Part shown: positions 35,900 through 44,306 of the stretch, piece by piece
How positions within the stretch are numbered: position 1 is the first letter of the stretch
How the letters are laid out: each line of letters opens with the position of its first letter
Source: Mesorhizobium sp. LHD-90
Lineage (GTDB): Bacteria > Pseudomonadota > Alphaproteobacteria > Rhizobiales > Rhizobiaceae
DNA length: 64,000 bases
Direction: 5' to 3'
NCBI RefSeq assembly: GCF_030929505.1
Contig: NZ_JAVFVV010000017.1
Span: 1-64,000 of the forward strand
The notes under the pieces: model-generated
Told to the model about the DNA's origin: nothing
The model's database searches: none
Seen by the model: the letters and a program-made list of their open reading frames with translations, nothing else
Position numbers and translations under genes: made by a program

Positions 35900-36792
35900 C
35901 AAAACACCTGCGCGTCCTGCACCCCGCCGAAGGCATTTTGGCCTTCTACGATGGGCGCGTGGACGGCTATCGCTTCGCCGCCGGACCGAACTGGGTCGAT
36001 GACGGGACGCTCTCGCTCGGCATCGCCAGCTATGCCGTCGTCGATGACGACGAGGCGCTGGTCTACGACACGCATGTCTCCGTCGACCATGCGCGGCTCG
36101 TCCGCGCTACGCTGGAAGCGCTGGGCGTTTCGAAATTCACCGTCGTGCTCAGCCACTGGCATCTCGACCATGTCGCCGGCACGGCCGCCTTCGCCGATTG
36201 CGAGATCGTCGCCAATCGCCGTACCGCCACGCATCTCGCCGCCCGCAAGGTGGCGATCGAGGCCGGCACGCTGGAGGGTCCGCCGGCCATCGATCCGCTG
36301 ATCCTGCCAACGACGCTGTTTGACGATCGCCTGTCGCTGAAGATCGGCAATCGCATCGTCGAGTTGATCGAGTTGAATATCCACAGCGACGACGCGACCG
36401 TGCTCTGGCTGCCGGAGCAGCGGCTATTGCTCGCGGGCGATACGCTGGAGGACACGGTCACCTATGTCGGGGAGCCCGAGAATTTCGACCGGCATCTCGA
36501 GGACCTGCAAAAGCTGGCGGCGCTCGATCCGGCCAGCATCCTGCCGAACCACGGCGACCCGGATATCATCGCCGGCGGCGGCTACGCCAAAGCGCTGATC
36601 GCGGCGACCGAGGATTACGTTCGCGCGCTGCAACACGCAGTTGACGATCCGACCATGCGTGAACTCACGCTCAAGGAATTCGTCGCGCCGCAGCTTGAAT
36701 CGGGCTCGATCCAATACTTTGGGCCCTACGAAGAGGTGCACCGCAACAATATCAGGGCCGTACTGTCTTCGGCGAAAAACGGACGTCGATAG
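35896..36792 (+). CDS. MBL-fold metallohydrolase
   Basis: A 298-residue protein with a metallo-beta-lactamase domain: SHWHLDHVAGT (about residues 85-95), ELNIHSDDATVLWLP, LLAGDTLEDTVT and ILPNHGDPD supply the metal ligands. Length and pattern fit the glyoxalase II/beta-lactamase B3-like general group; substrate unknown. It starts with GTG overlapping the ychF stop (GTGA), so it is co-translated with ychF. The C-terminal 70 residues are helical. Confidence 0.85.
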   Translation: MTKHLRVLHPAEGILAFYDGRVDGYRFAAGPNWVDDGTLSLGIASYAVVDDDEALVYDTHVSVDHARLVRATLEALGVSKFTVVLSHWHLDHVAGTAAFADCEIVANRRTATHLAARKVAIEAGTLEGPPAIDPLILPTTLFDDRLSLKIGNRIVELIELNIHSDDATVLWLPEQRLLLAGDTLEDTVTYVGEPENFDRHLEDLQKLAALDPASILPNHGDPDIIAGGGYAKALIAATEDYVRALQHAVDDPTMRELTLKEFVAPQLESGSIQYFGPYEEVHRNNIRAVLSSAKNGRR

Positions 36793-36881
36793 GACTTCGC
36801 CGGGCGGCGATATCCTATCGTTCAAGCGGTCGATATTGGCTTCCGCGCCGGCGACATGCCGCCGGCGCGGAAATATCTCCG

Positions 36882-37412
36882 TCAGGCGGCCGCCTTGCTC
36901 GACGAGCCAGCGAGCGCGCCGCCGACCTTCTCGGAGACGAAGCCGAACAGCGCCCCGATCACCATCGATACGACGATATTGATCAGCGCGTTGTCGACGA
37001 CCGAGACCGTCAGCAGCGTACCCAGCTTGCCGGCGAGCAGGGTGTAGCCAGCAACGCAGGCGAAGCCGTAGACGGAAGACGGTATGCTTCCAAATGCAGG
37101 CACGTTCGCGCCGAGCACCATGATCGCGGCGCCTATCCCGACCAGTATGCCTGCGGCGATAGGAACGCCAAGTGACGGCGCCAGCGAGCCGAGCAATATC
37201 AGCACGACCCACGCAACAACGGCGCCAAATATGTGCGCCGGAATGTTCGTCTTGAGCGCTGCCTGTGTGCCGCCCGAATGAAAATAGGCCGCCCAGGCGA
37301 CAAAACCCGCCCATATTTGCAGGCCCGCCATTCCGAGCGGCCCCACATAGAGCCAGGTGGCGATCCCACCCAGCACACCGATGCTAATTGCAAGTGCAGT
37401 CAGTAGTGGCAT
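36882..37412 (-). CDS. DUF1097 membrane protein
   Basis: A 176-residue protein with five to six hydrophobic helices, matching DUF1097 (E. coli YcdZ-like inner-membrane proteins). Recognisable stretches are IATWLYVGPLGMAGLQIWAGFVAW (shown at 37287-37358) and VNDALINIVVSMVIGALFG-like residues near the C-terminus. The ATG at 37412 is preceded by GGGAGGAAGCA, far better than the longer frame to 37445. Function unknown; such proteins may be small-solute channels. Confidence 0.85.
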   Translation of the reverse strand: MPLLTALAISIGVLGGIATWLYVGPLGMAGLQIWAGFVAWAAYFHSGGTQAALKTNIPAHIFGAVVAWVVLILLGSLAPSLGVPIAAGILVGIGAAIMVLGANVPAFGSIPSSVYGFACVAGYTLLAGKLGTLLTVSVVDNALINIVVSMVIGALFGFVSEKVGGALAGSSSKAAA

Positions 37413-37780
37413 TGCTTCCTCCCGAAGTTTATTGAGCGGCGGCAAAATGGCAACGCCAGGTTGCAGGCCGACTCGGTACTCGGTGCCCTCGAAGCAGGCT
37501 CATCTTTCGCGATGCCTGATCCTTGTGCAATCGTACTTTCGGTCGCCGTTCACCGGCATCGGTTTCGCCGGTACGCAGGTCCGTGCGGATGGGCTCGCAA
37601 GACGGGCGGGCCGCGGTCTACGCACGGTGCCCGTTCCGCCAGGCTTGACGGCGTGGGGCCGCGGGTCTATCGCGCTCGGACGCAAGGCCCTTGCGCAGGC
37701 AAGCAGCGGCCGTCACGCAATCCACATCAACGCGTCCCGTTCGACGCACCTCTTGGCTGAAAATCAAGGGAGTCTTGGCG
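37413..37780. other. Intergenic region, 368 bp, between DUF1097 and corA
   Basis: Divergent promoters are expected here. No supported gene and no magnesium riboswitch pattern that I can recognise. Confidence 0.45.
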
Positions 37781-38755
37781 ATGATCAGAGCCTTCGTCAT
37801 GGACAACGACCGGCTGCGGCAGATTCCCGACCTGTTCGACACCCAGCAAACGGTGGTGTGGGCCGACCTGGTGAATCCGACCGGCGAAGAAGAGGCGGCG
37901 ATCGAAAAATGGATCGGCATCGACGTTCCCACCCGCGACGAGATGGAGGAGATCGAGATCTCGTCGCGCCTCTATTCCGAGAACGGCGCCTGGTTCATGA
38001 CCGCGATCCTTCCCGCGCAAACCGAGGGTGAGAACCATGTCATGGGTCCGGTCACCTTCGTGCTGGCCAAGGGCAAGCTGATCACGGTGCGCTATCACGA
38101 GCCGCGCGCCTTCCAGACCTTTCCGCAGCGGGCCGAAAGCGCCGACCTGAATTGCCAGAACGGCCATTCGCTGCTGGTCGCGCTGCTGGAAGCCATCGTC
38201 GACCGGCTGGCCGATCTGCTCGAGCGCGCCAGCCGCGACGTGCTCGACATCTCGCACCGGATCTTCCACCCGACCGAAAGGAAAGCGTCGAAGCGCGACC
38301 TGGGGTTCCAGATCATCCTTCGGCAGATCGGCCGCAAGGAGCTGTTCATCTCCAACGTCCAGGACAGCCTTGTCAGCCTGCAGCGCGTCTCCACCTTCCT
38401 CGGCAACATCCCGACGCCGAGCAAGGACGACAAGGAGTTGAAGATGCGCGTCAAGACCCTGTCGCGTGACGTGCAGTCGCTTGCCTCCCACGCCGATTCG
38501 CTGTCGCAGAAGGTGATCTTCCTGCTCGACGCGACGCTCGGCATGATCAACATCGAGCAGAACGCCATCATCAAGATCGTCTCGGTGGCGGCCGTGGTGT
38601 TCCTGCCGCCTACGCTGGTCGCCTCGATCTACGGCATGAACTTCGACCTGATGCCGGAACTGAAATGGGAATACGGCTACCCGATCGCCATCGGCGTCAT
38701 GGTGCTGGCCGCCGTGCTGCCCTTCTGGTGGTTCAAGCGTCGCGGCTGGTTGTGA
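37781..38755 (+). CDS. corA: CorA-type magnesium/cobalt transporter
   Basis: A 324-residue CorA family channel. The cytoplasmic funnel domain makes up the first 260 residues, with the long stalk helix ending near VIFLLDATLGMINIEQN; two transmembrane helices follow (AAVVFLPPTLVASIYGMNF and a second before WWFKRRGWL). The YGMNF pore motif is intact. The ATG at 37781 follows AAGGGAG; a 30-codon upstream extension is not conserved. Monocistronic by context. Confidence 0.94.
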   Translation: MIRAFVMDNDRLRQIPDLFDTQQTVVWADLVNPTGEEEAAIEKWIGIDVPTRDEMEEIEISSRLYSENGAWFMTAILPAQTEGENHVMGPVTFVLAKGKLITVRYHEPRAFQTFPQRAESADLNCQNGHSLLVALLEAIVDRLADLLERASRDVLDISHRIFHPTERKASKRDLGFQIILRQIGRKELFISNVQDSLVSLQRVSTFLGNIPTPSKDDKELKMRVKTLSRDVQSLASHADSLSQKVIFLLDATLGMINIEQNAIIKIVSVAAVVFLPPTLVASIYGMNFDLMPELKWEYGYPIAIGVMVLAAVLPFWWFKRRGWL

Positions 38756-38815
38756 CACTGGCTTTCGCGGCCTTCGTCTGCTAGGGCGGCCACGCAGTTC
38801 GCGAGAGGGCGCCGC

Positions 38816-39274
38816 ATGACCGACAAGCGTTGGGCCTATGAGGATTTCGAGGTGGGCGCCTCGATCCCGCTCGGCAGCAAACTGGTGACGGCCGCAGAGA
38901 TCGTCGAATTCGCATCCGAGTTCGATGCGCAGCCCATGCATCTCGACGAGGAAGCAGGCAAGGCCAGCATCCTGGGCGGCCTGTCCGCCTCCGGCTGGCA
39001 CAGTTGCGCGATGCTGATGCGCATGATCTGCGATGCCTATCTGCTGGACTCGACCTGCCAGGGCGCGCCCGGCGTCGATCACATGCGGTGGAAAAAGCCG
39101 GTGCTGGCCGGCGACACGCTGACCGGCGCAAGCACGATCACCGCCAAGCGGCTGTCGCAGTCGCGGCCGAAACTCGGCTTCGTCACCTTCCGATACGAAC
39201 TCGCCAACCAGAAGGGCGAAACGGTGCTCGAGATGCAGAACACGGCGATGTTCCTGCGCAGGAATCCGTCATGA
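38816..39274 (+). CDS. MaoC-like dehydratase (first of a pair)
   Basis: A 152-residue single hotdog domain of the MaoC/R-specific enoyl-CoA hydratase type. The hydratase-2 dyad is visible as the Asp and His in FASEFDAQPMHLDEEAG, followed by GLSASGWHSCAMLMR and DHMRWKKPVLAGDTL. It overlaps the second MaoC gene by 4 bp (ATGA). The two may form a heterodimer or act in the same acyl-CoA pathway. Confidence 0.9.
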   Translation: MTDKRWAYEDFEVGASIPLGSKLVTAAEIVEFASEFDAQPMHLDEEAGKASILGGLSASGWHSCAMLMRMICDAYLLDSTCQGAPGVDHMRWKKPVLAGDTLTGASTITAKRLSQSRPKLGFVTFRYELANQKGETVLEMQNTAMFLRRNPS

Positions 39275-39738
39275 CCCTCGACGACTATCTTGAAATCGGC
39301 GTCACCGTTCCGATCGGCAGCTACGTCTTCACCGCCGAGCGCATCAAGGCGTTTGCCGCCAAATACGATCCGCAGCGGTTTCATATGGACGAGAAGCAGG
39401 CCGAGCACTCGGTCTTCGGCCGTCTCTGCGCCTCGGGTTGGCAGACGGCGGCCGCCTGGATGAAGTGCAACCTCGCCACGCCCGCCCATGGCGACCGGCC
39501 CTGGAACGGCGACGGCCCGGAGCCGGAATTCGGCCCCTCCCCCGGCTTTTCCAACATGAAATGGCTGAAGCCGGTCTATGCCGGCGAGACGGTTTCTTAT
39601 ACCCGCACCATCCTCGGCCACCGGCCGATGTCGACCCGGCCCGGCTGGCGGCTGGTCTCGCTGCGCTCGGAAGGGTTCGACTCGACCGGCGACAAGGTCA
39701 TCGAGTTCGACAGCGCGGTGCTGGTAAAGGTGGAATGA
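39271..39738 (+). CDS. MaoC-like dehydratase (second of a pair)
   Basis: A 155-residue hotdog protein with the Asp/His pattern in FAAKYDPQRFHMDEKQAE, CASGWQTAAAWMK and NMKWLKPVYAGETV. About the same length as its neighbour but clearly diverged from it, so an old tandem duplication. Start is the ATG overlapping the upstream stop. Many bacteria carry such pairs near acyl-CoA metabolism, but no CoA ligase or dehydrogenase is next to it here. Confidence 0.9.
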   Translation: MTLDDYLEIGVTVPIGSYVFTAERIKAFAAKYDPQRFHMDEKQAEHSVFGRLCASGWQTAAAWMKCNLATPAHGDRPWNGDGPEPEFGPSPGFSNMKWLKPVYAGETVSYTRTILGHRPMSTRPGWRLVSLRSEGFDSTGDKVIEFDSAVLVKVE

Positions 39739-39883
39739 CCACACGCCGATCAGGTCCGGCTTGCCGCTGCCAACACCCCTGACGCAGACTGAAAGAATAT
39801 TGCGGCCGCTGTCCGAACTTGGGCGGCTCGCGCGTCATTGGCTCGGGCGACGATGAGCGCGCTCCAGCCGAAAGGACCAAGCC

Positions 39884-40273
39884 ATGCAGTATTCGCTTCT
39901 CTTCTATCAAACTCCCGAGGTATTCGCAGAGCGGGAAGATCCGGAAAAGCACAAGGCCTTTCATGCAGCCTTCGTTCCCTACATGAAGGCGATGCATGAT
40001 GCCGGCATTGTGGTTGCGGGCGCCGGCCTTCAGAAGCCCGATACAGCGACTTCACTCAGGCCCGGCGACGGCGGTCACCGCGTCCAGGACGGGCCGTTCG
40101 CCGACACCAAGGAACAGCTTGCCGGCTTCTTCATCATCGATGTCCCGGATATGGACGCCGCGCTGAAATGGGCGGCACGCTATCCGGCCAGCCCGGGCTT
40201 CGGAGTGGAGGTTCGCCCCTGCCTGCCACCGGCGGACCATGAGGCCGTGCTGAGGATGATGGCCGAGAGCTGA
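39884..40273 (+). CDS. YciI-like DGPF-domain protein
   Basis: A 129-residue ferredoxin-like fold protein of the YciI/DGPF family. The name-giving motif is in RVQDGPFADTKEQLAGFFI, and MQYSLLFYQTPEVFAER gives the first strand. Such proteins are encoded beside ECF42-type sigma factors in many bacteria and are thought to be linked to them, though their reaction is unknown. The sigma gene follows after 9 bp. Confidence 0.9.
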   Translation: MQYSLLFYQTPEVFAEREDPEKHKAFHAAFVPYMKAMHDAGIVVAGAGLQKPDTATSLRPGDGGHRVQDGPFADTKEQLAGFFIIDVPDMDAALKWAARYPASPGFGVEVRPCLPPADHEAVLRMMAES

Positions 40274-40282
40274 GGCGCTGCC

Positions 40283-41536
40283 TTGGACGCCAACGACGTG
40301 GTCGAGCAGGCGGCGCGCGAATCCTACGGCCGCCTGCTGGCCTTCCTCTCGGCCCGCTCGCGCGACATTGCGGCCGCCGAGGACGCGCTCGCCGATGCCT
40401 TCGGCGCGGCGTTGGCGGACTGGCCGCGTTCCGGCGTTCCAGCCAATCCCGAAGCCTGGCTGCTGACGGCGGCCCGCCGCAAGCTGGTCGATGCGGCTCG
40501 CCGTCGTCAAGTTCGGGACAAATCGATGCCGGCGCTGCTGCTGGCTGCCGAAGAAGCCGAGGTGCTTGTCATGGAACCTTCAGGCCTGGCAGACGAGCGG
40601 TTGAAGCTGCTGTTCACCTGCGCCCATCCCGCGGTCGATGCTGCGATCCGCACGCCGCTGATGCTGCAGGCGGTGCTCGGGCTCGATGCCGCGCGCATCG
40701 CTTCCGCTTTCTGCATAAGCCCGGCGGCGATGGCACGCCGCCTGACACGGGCCAAGGCCCGCCTCCAGGAGGCCGGCATACCGTTCGAGCCACCGGAGGC
40801 GGACGAGCTTGCGCCCCGGCTGGACGCAGTGCTGGATGCGATCTATGCCGCTTATGGCAGCGGCTGGGACTATGTGGCCGGCAGCGATCCCAACCTGCGC
40901 GGTCTCGCCGGCGAGGCTGTCTATCTCGGCCGGCTGATCGTGACACTGCTCCCGCAAGAGCCGGAGGCGCGTGGCCTGCTCGCGCTGATGCTCCACTGCG
41001 AGGCGCGCCGCGCCGCACGGCGTGACGCGCACGGCGCATACGTGCCTCTTGCCGAGCAGGATTGCGCGCTCTGGTCCGCGTCCCTCGCCCGCGAGGCTGA
41101 GGACCAGCTCACCGAAGCCTCCCACCCGGGCCGGCTCGGCCGCTTCCAGCTCGAAGCCGCGATCCAATCCGTGCATGCCAGGCGCGCCGTAACCGGCGAG
41201 ACCGACTGGGAGGGAGTGGCGCTGCTTTACGAAGGCCTCGTACGGCTGGCGCCGACCATCGGCGCGCTGGTCGGCCGCGCGGCGGCGATCGGCGAGGCTC
41301 GCGGCGCAGAGGCTGGACTGGCGCTGCTATGGGAACTGCCCAAGACGGCTGTCGCATCTTACCAGCCCTATTGGGCGCTGAAGGGGCATCTCTTTGCCAA
41401 GGTTGGCTCGATCGCCGAAACGGCGGACGCCTATGGGCGCGCGATCGGCCTATGTGACGACCCGGCCATGCGCGCCTTCCTCATCGCCCGGACAGAAGAA
41501 GTTCTTTCGTCAAGATCGAGAACCCGCCTGCATTGA
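40283..41536 (+). CDS. ECF42-type sigma factor with C-terminal extension
   Basis: A 417-residue extracytoplasmic-function sigma factor. Region 2 covers about residues 5-80 (SRDIAAAEDALADAFGAAL), region 4 about 110-165 (LDAARIASAFCISPAAMARRL), and a 240-residue C-terminal TPR-like extension follows (DUF6596-type) that replaces a classical anti-sigma factor in this group. The start is TTG, 9 bp after the YciI stop, fitting co-transcription. The known pairing of ECF42 with DGPF proteins supports both calls. Confidence 0.9.
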   Translation: MDANDVVEQAARESYGRLLAFLSARSRDIAAAEDALADAFGAALADWPRSGVPANPEAWLLTAARRKLVDAARRRQVRDKSMPALLLAAEEAEVLVMEPSGLADERLKLLFTCAHPAVDAAIRTPLMLQAVLGLDAARIASAFCISPAAMARRLTRAKARLQEAGIPFEPPEADELAPRLDAVLDAIYAAYGSGWDYVAGSDPNLRGLAGEAVYLGRLIVTLLPQEPEARGLLALMLHCEARRAARRDAHGAYVPLAEQDCALWSASLAREAEDQLTEASHPGRLGRFQLEAAIQSVHARRAVTGETDWEGVALLYEGLVRLAPTIGALVGRAAAIGEARGAEAGLALLWELPKTAVASYQPYWALKGHLFAKVGSIAETADAYGRAIGLCDDPAMRAFLIARTEEVLSSRSRTRLH

Positions 41537-41553
41537 GGCAGCCAGAACGGCGT

Positions 41554-41630
41554 CTAGTGGTCCGATTCTGACATTTGCATCCCGCCGATACAACCCGCTC
41601 AGGCAAATGTCAGAATCAAAGGACCACTAG
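41554..41630. repeat. 77-bp palindromic repeat, first of two
   Basis: CTAGTGGTCC at one end is matched by GGACCACTAG at the other; inside, GATTCTGACATTTGC pairs with GCAAATGTCAGAATC. The central 24 nt do not pair. Related in sequence to the neighbour at 41644: both have CTAGTGG ends and a TGACATT-GC core. Confidence 0.9.
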
Positions 41631-41643
41631 CAAGTATATGATT

Positions 41644-41722
41644 CTAGTGGAACTTTGAATTTGACATTCGCATGTTCCGCGTGATGTCAGATGGGATGCG
41701 AATGTCAAATTCGTTCCACTAG
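41644..41722. repeat. 79-bp palindromic repeat, second of two
   Basis: CTAGTGGAAC is matched by GTTCCACTAG, and GAATTTGACATTCGCAT by ATGCGAATGTCAAATTC. It ends 4 bp before the stop codon of apt, so it may also act as a terminator for apt and for the sigma-factor gene. Confidence 0.9.
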
Positions 41723-41725
41723 ACG

Positions 41726-42271
41726 TCAATGCCCCTCGAAACCGATCAGCGTCCTCACCGGCACGCCGAGCGCTTCCAGCCTGGCGCGGCCGCCGAGGTC
41801 GGGCAGGTCGATGACAAAACAGGCGGCGACGATGTCGGCGCCGATCTGGCGGAGCAGCTTGACCGCCGCCTCCGCCGTGCCGCCGGTGGCGATCAAATCG
41901 TCGACGAGGATCACCTTCTCACCCGCCGCCACGCCGTCCTTGTGCATCTCCATCTCGTCGATGCCGTATTCGAGGCTGTAGGCGACGCGCACCGTCTCGT
42001 GCGGCAGCTTGCCCTTCTTGCGGATCGGCACGAAGCCGGCGGAGAGCTGGTGTGCGATCGCCCCGCCGAGGATGAAGCCGCGCGCCTCGATGCCGGCGAT
42101 CTTCTCGATCTTTGTTCCTGCATAGGGATGCACCAGCTCGTCGATCGCCCGGCGGAAGGCGCGCGCGTCGCCGAGCAGGGTGGTGATGTCGCGGAACAGG
42201 ATGCCGGGCTTGGGATAGTCCGGAATGGTGCGGATCGACGACAGCAGGAAGTCTTCGAGGGAAGGTTTCAT
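41726..42271 (-). CDS. apt: Adenine phosphoribosyltransferase
   Basis: A 181-residue purine salvage enzyme making AMP from adenine and PRPP. Motifs: [18 protein letters not shown], the [13 protein letters not shown] loop, and the PRPP-binding [17 protein letters not shown]. The ATG at 42271 matches the family; 11 extra codons upstream do not. It is downstream of a palindromic pair on one side and divergent from the PemK module on the other. Confidence 0.95.
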   Translation of the reverse strand: MKPSLEDFLLSSIRTIPDYPKPGILFRDITTLLGDARAFRRAIDELVHPYAGTKIEKIAGIEARGFILGGAIAHQLSAGFVPIRKKGKLPHETVRVAYSLEYGIDEMEMHKDGVAAGEKVILVDDLIATGGTAEAAVKLLRQIGADIVAACFVIDLPDLGGRARLEALGVPVRTLIGFEGH

Positions 42272-42328
42272 GGTTCCAGATAATACGCGAACAGATGCAT
42301 GCACAATGCCAAAGCGCGAGCTTCAACA

Positions 42329-42384
42329 CAGGGGGTCCCAAATGGGACCGTATCGTTCCCTGAAGGCCCCCTTGATACCCCCTG
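42329..42384. promoter_or_regulatory. Nested inverted repeats upstream of the PemK module
   Basis: CAGGGGGT (42329-42336) is matched by ACCCCCTG (42377-42384), and inside it GGTCCC-AAAT-GGGACC (42334-42349) forms a short perfect dyad. The outer arms end 35 bp before the first gene of the module. A toxin-antitoxin operator is the likeliest meaning; a control element for divergent apt is possible. Confidence 0.55.
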
Positions 42385-42419
42385 CTGGCCAAACTACTTT
42401 TGCATGAGCGGAGGATGCC

Positions 42420-42773
42420 ATGCAGCCGACCATTTCCATCGAAGACACCGCCATTTGGATCAGTCACGTCAAGGACGCGAAGCTCAAGCAGCGCCTGGAT
42501 CAAATGGAAGAGAACGATACGATCCATCTCGTGGCGGACGGGGTAGTCGGACAATGGGTGAAGATGAGACGCGGCAAGGACGGCAGGCCGACACGCGGCA
42601 TCAGGCCGGATGGCGAGATGAAAAACATCTGGAACGAATGGTTCCGCCAGCGCAAGGGCGACCGCATCATCGTTCATGAAGTCCGACTGGCCGACGACTA
42701 TTTGAGGGAGGGCTCCGTTCTCTTCTCCGAATGGGAAAGCCCGGAGGACGAAGAGGCTTTCCGTGATCTTTGA
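42420..42773 (+). CDS. Unknown protein paired with a PemK-type toxin
   Basis: A 117-residue soluble protein that I cannot assign. It has a charged helical start (HVKDAKLKQRLDQMEENDTI), a central strand-rich segment with GVVGQWVKMRRGKDGRPTRG, and an acidic end (WESPEDEEAFRDL). It lacks the look of a MazE/AbrB, ribbon-helix-helix or Phd antitoxin. Its stop overlaps the toxin gene by 11 bp and its promoter has nested dyads, the usual place for an antitoxin, so that role is inferred from position only. Confidence 0.7.
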   Translation: MQPTISIEDTAIWISHVKDAKLKQRLDQMEENDTIHLVADGVVGQWVKMRRGKDGRPTRGIRPDGEMKNIWNEWFRQRKGDRIIVHEVRLADDYLREGSVLFSEWESPEDEEAFRDL

Positions 42774-43095
42774 TCGCTACCAGGTCGTCGTCGTTCCCTA
42801 CCCATTTCATGAAAGGCCGATCACAAAGCGGCGGCCAGCCCTGGTTCTGTCGGGCAGACGGTTCAATGAGGAAAACGACCAGACTTGGGTGGCGATGATC
42901 ACCACGGCCAAGGAGACGAGTTGGCCCAGCGATATTGTGATCAAGGATCTGGAGACCGCGGGGCTCAAGCATCCTTGCGTATTGCGGTTCCGCTTCCAGA
43001 CGTTGCCGAACCCGATCTTCGTCAGGGCAATCGGCCATCTCGCCGGTCTTGACCGTCTGGCGTGCGAGAGGCAACTCGCGAATATGCTGCTTTAG
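42763..43095 (+). CDS. PemK/MazF-type toxin
   Basis: A 110-residue protein of the MazF/PemK endoribonuclease fold. The N-terminal pattern YQVVVVPYPFHERPITKRRPALVLSG is shown at 42778-42855 and the end, LPNPIFVRAIGHL, matches the family's conserved strand. The start is GTG inside the upstream gene, so translation is coupled. The stop codon lies in the first bases of a palindromic element at 43093. Confidence 0.88.
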   Translation: MIFDRYQVVVVPYPFHERPITKRRPALVLSGRRFNEENDQTWVAMITTAKETSWPSDIVIKDLETAGLKHPCVLRFRFQTLPNPIFVRAIGHLAGLDRLACERQLANMLL

Positions 43096-43363
43096 AGCGT
43101 TTCTTGCTTAGATTGAACCATTCTGCCGGCGATGGTTTGGGACAAGGTCGAGGGCTTCGGCGAAGTTCGGGCTGGTGGCCCGGACGAGACGAAGCCCGAA
43201 GGATTTGTCCCAAACCAGCCCGGCCCTTCGGGTTTGCGTTTGGCGGACGCCCACTTCGTCAGGCCGCTTGCCCGGGCAACCAGCCCGATCTGCGCGGCCT
43301 TCCTTGTGGATCGCCTCGCCAAACGACAAACAGAATGATTCAATCCAAGCAAGAAACGCTCTA
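43093..43363. repeat. 271-bp palindromic element with terminal inverted repeats
   Basis: The ends, TAGAGCGTTTCTTGCTT and AAGCAAGAAACGCTCTA, are exact complements and the match continues imperfectly for about 15 more bases. Inside, GGTTTGGGACAA (about 43134) pairs with TTGTCCCAAACC (about 43206), and CGTTTGGCG with CGCCAAACG further in. No coding capacity is credible. It looks like a miniature inverted-repeat element of the sort common in rhizobia. Its first three bases are the stop codon of the PemK-type toxin gene. Confidence 0.88.
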
Positions 43364-43366
43364 ACG

Positions 43367-43388
43367 AAAAAGGGCGCCGTCGGCGCCC
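43367..43388 (-). terminator. Terminator of the petABC operon
   Basis: On the minus strand GGGCGCC, loop GAC, GGCGCCC is followed by five T. It lies 26 bp after the petC stop. Confidence 0.85.
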
Positions 43389-43413
43389 CCGGTTTCATGA
43401 AGGAGCGGCCCGC

Positions 43414-44277
43414 TCAGTGCGACACTTGGCGCCACACCCGCTTCTTGGTCAGATAGACCAGCACACCGAAAATCAGCAGGAACGCGATGACGCTGAAGCC
43501 GGTCTGCTTGCGTTCGGCAAGGTGCGGCTCGGCCGCCCACATCAGGAAGGCCGAGACGTCGCGCGAATACTGGTCGACCGTCTGCGGCGTGCCGTCGTCA
43601 TAAGTCACCTGGTCGTCGCTGATCGGCGGCGCCATCGCCAGCGACTTGCCGGCGATGAAATACGGGTTGTAGTGCGTGCCTTCAGGGATGGCCATGCCGG
43701 CGGGCGGCTCCTGGCCGTAGCCGGTGAGCAGGGCGTGGATATAGTCCGGGCCGCCTTCGGCGTACTGCGTGAATACGTCGAAGACGAACTGCGGAAAACC
43801 GCGCTCGACGCCGCGCGCCTTGGCGAGCAGCGACATGTCGGGCGGCGCAGCGCCGCCATTGGCGGCGGCCGCAGCCTGCTCGTTGGGGAACGGCGACGGG
43901 AAATAGTCGGACGGGATGCCCGGGCGTTCGAACATGTCGCCAGCATCGTTCGGGCCGTCCTGGACCGTGTATTCGGCGGCAATCGCCTTCACCTGGGCTT
44001 CCGAATAGCCGAGTTCCGACAGCGTGCGGAAAGCCACCAGGTTCATCGAATGGCAAGCCGAACAGACCTCCTTGTAGACCTTGAAGCCGCGCTGCAACTG
44101 CCCCTTGTCGTACTTGCCGAACGGCCCGGCGAAGGTCCAGTCCATCTGCTCCGGCTTGTGGATCGGGAAATGGGTCGGCTCGGCCGCGCTGTGGCCCTCT
44201 TCCTGGGCGCTGGCGGCGCCGAGCGAGCAGGCCAGGGCGAAGGACAGCGCGGCGGCGCCTTTGAGAATCTTTTTCAT
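43414..44277 (-). CDS. petC: Cytochrome c1 of the bc1 complex
   Basis: A 287-residue haem protein of complex III. It has a signal peptide (LSFALACSLGAASAQ), the haem-binding CSACH motif about residue 70, the axial Met in KSLAMAPP, and a C-terminal anchor helix (SVIAFLLIFGVLVYLTKKRVW, shown at 43441-43503). Last gene of petABC; in other alphaproteobacteria it is sometimes fused to petB but here it is separate, 29 bp downstream. Confidence 0.95.
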   Translation of the reverse strand: MKKILKGAAALSFALACSLGAASAQEEGHSAAEPTHFPIHKPEQMDWTFAGPFGKYDKGQLQRGFKVYKEVCSACHSMNLVAFRTLSELGYSEAQVKAIAAEYTVQDGPNDAGDMFERPGIPSDYFPSPFPNEQAAAAANGGAAPPDMSLLAKARGVERGFPQFVFDVFTQYAEGGPDYIHALLTGYGQEPPAGMAIPEGTHYNPYFIAGKSLAMAPPISDDQVTYDDGTPQTVDQYSRDVSAFLMWAAEPHLAERKQTGFSVIAFLLIFGVLVYLTKKRVWRQVSH

Positions 44278-44306
44278 GAAAGTCCCTCTCGAGATTCTCT
44301 TCGGCC

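Noticed and set aside
37446-37780. Magnesium-responsive riboswitch in front of corA
   Set aside because: No M-box or mgtA-leader-like conserved pattern could be recognised by eye.
43062-43398. Several overlapping frames on both strands inside the 271-bp palindromic element
   Set aside because: Both strands give the same QSKQETL end because of the inverted repeat, showing that they are by-products of the repeat.
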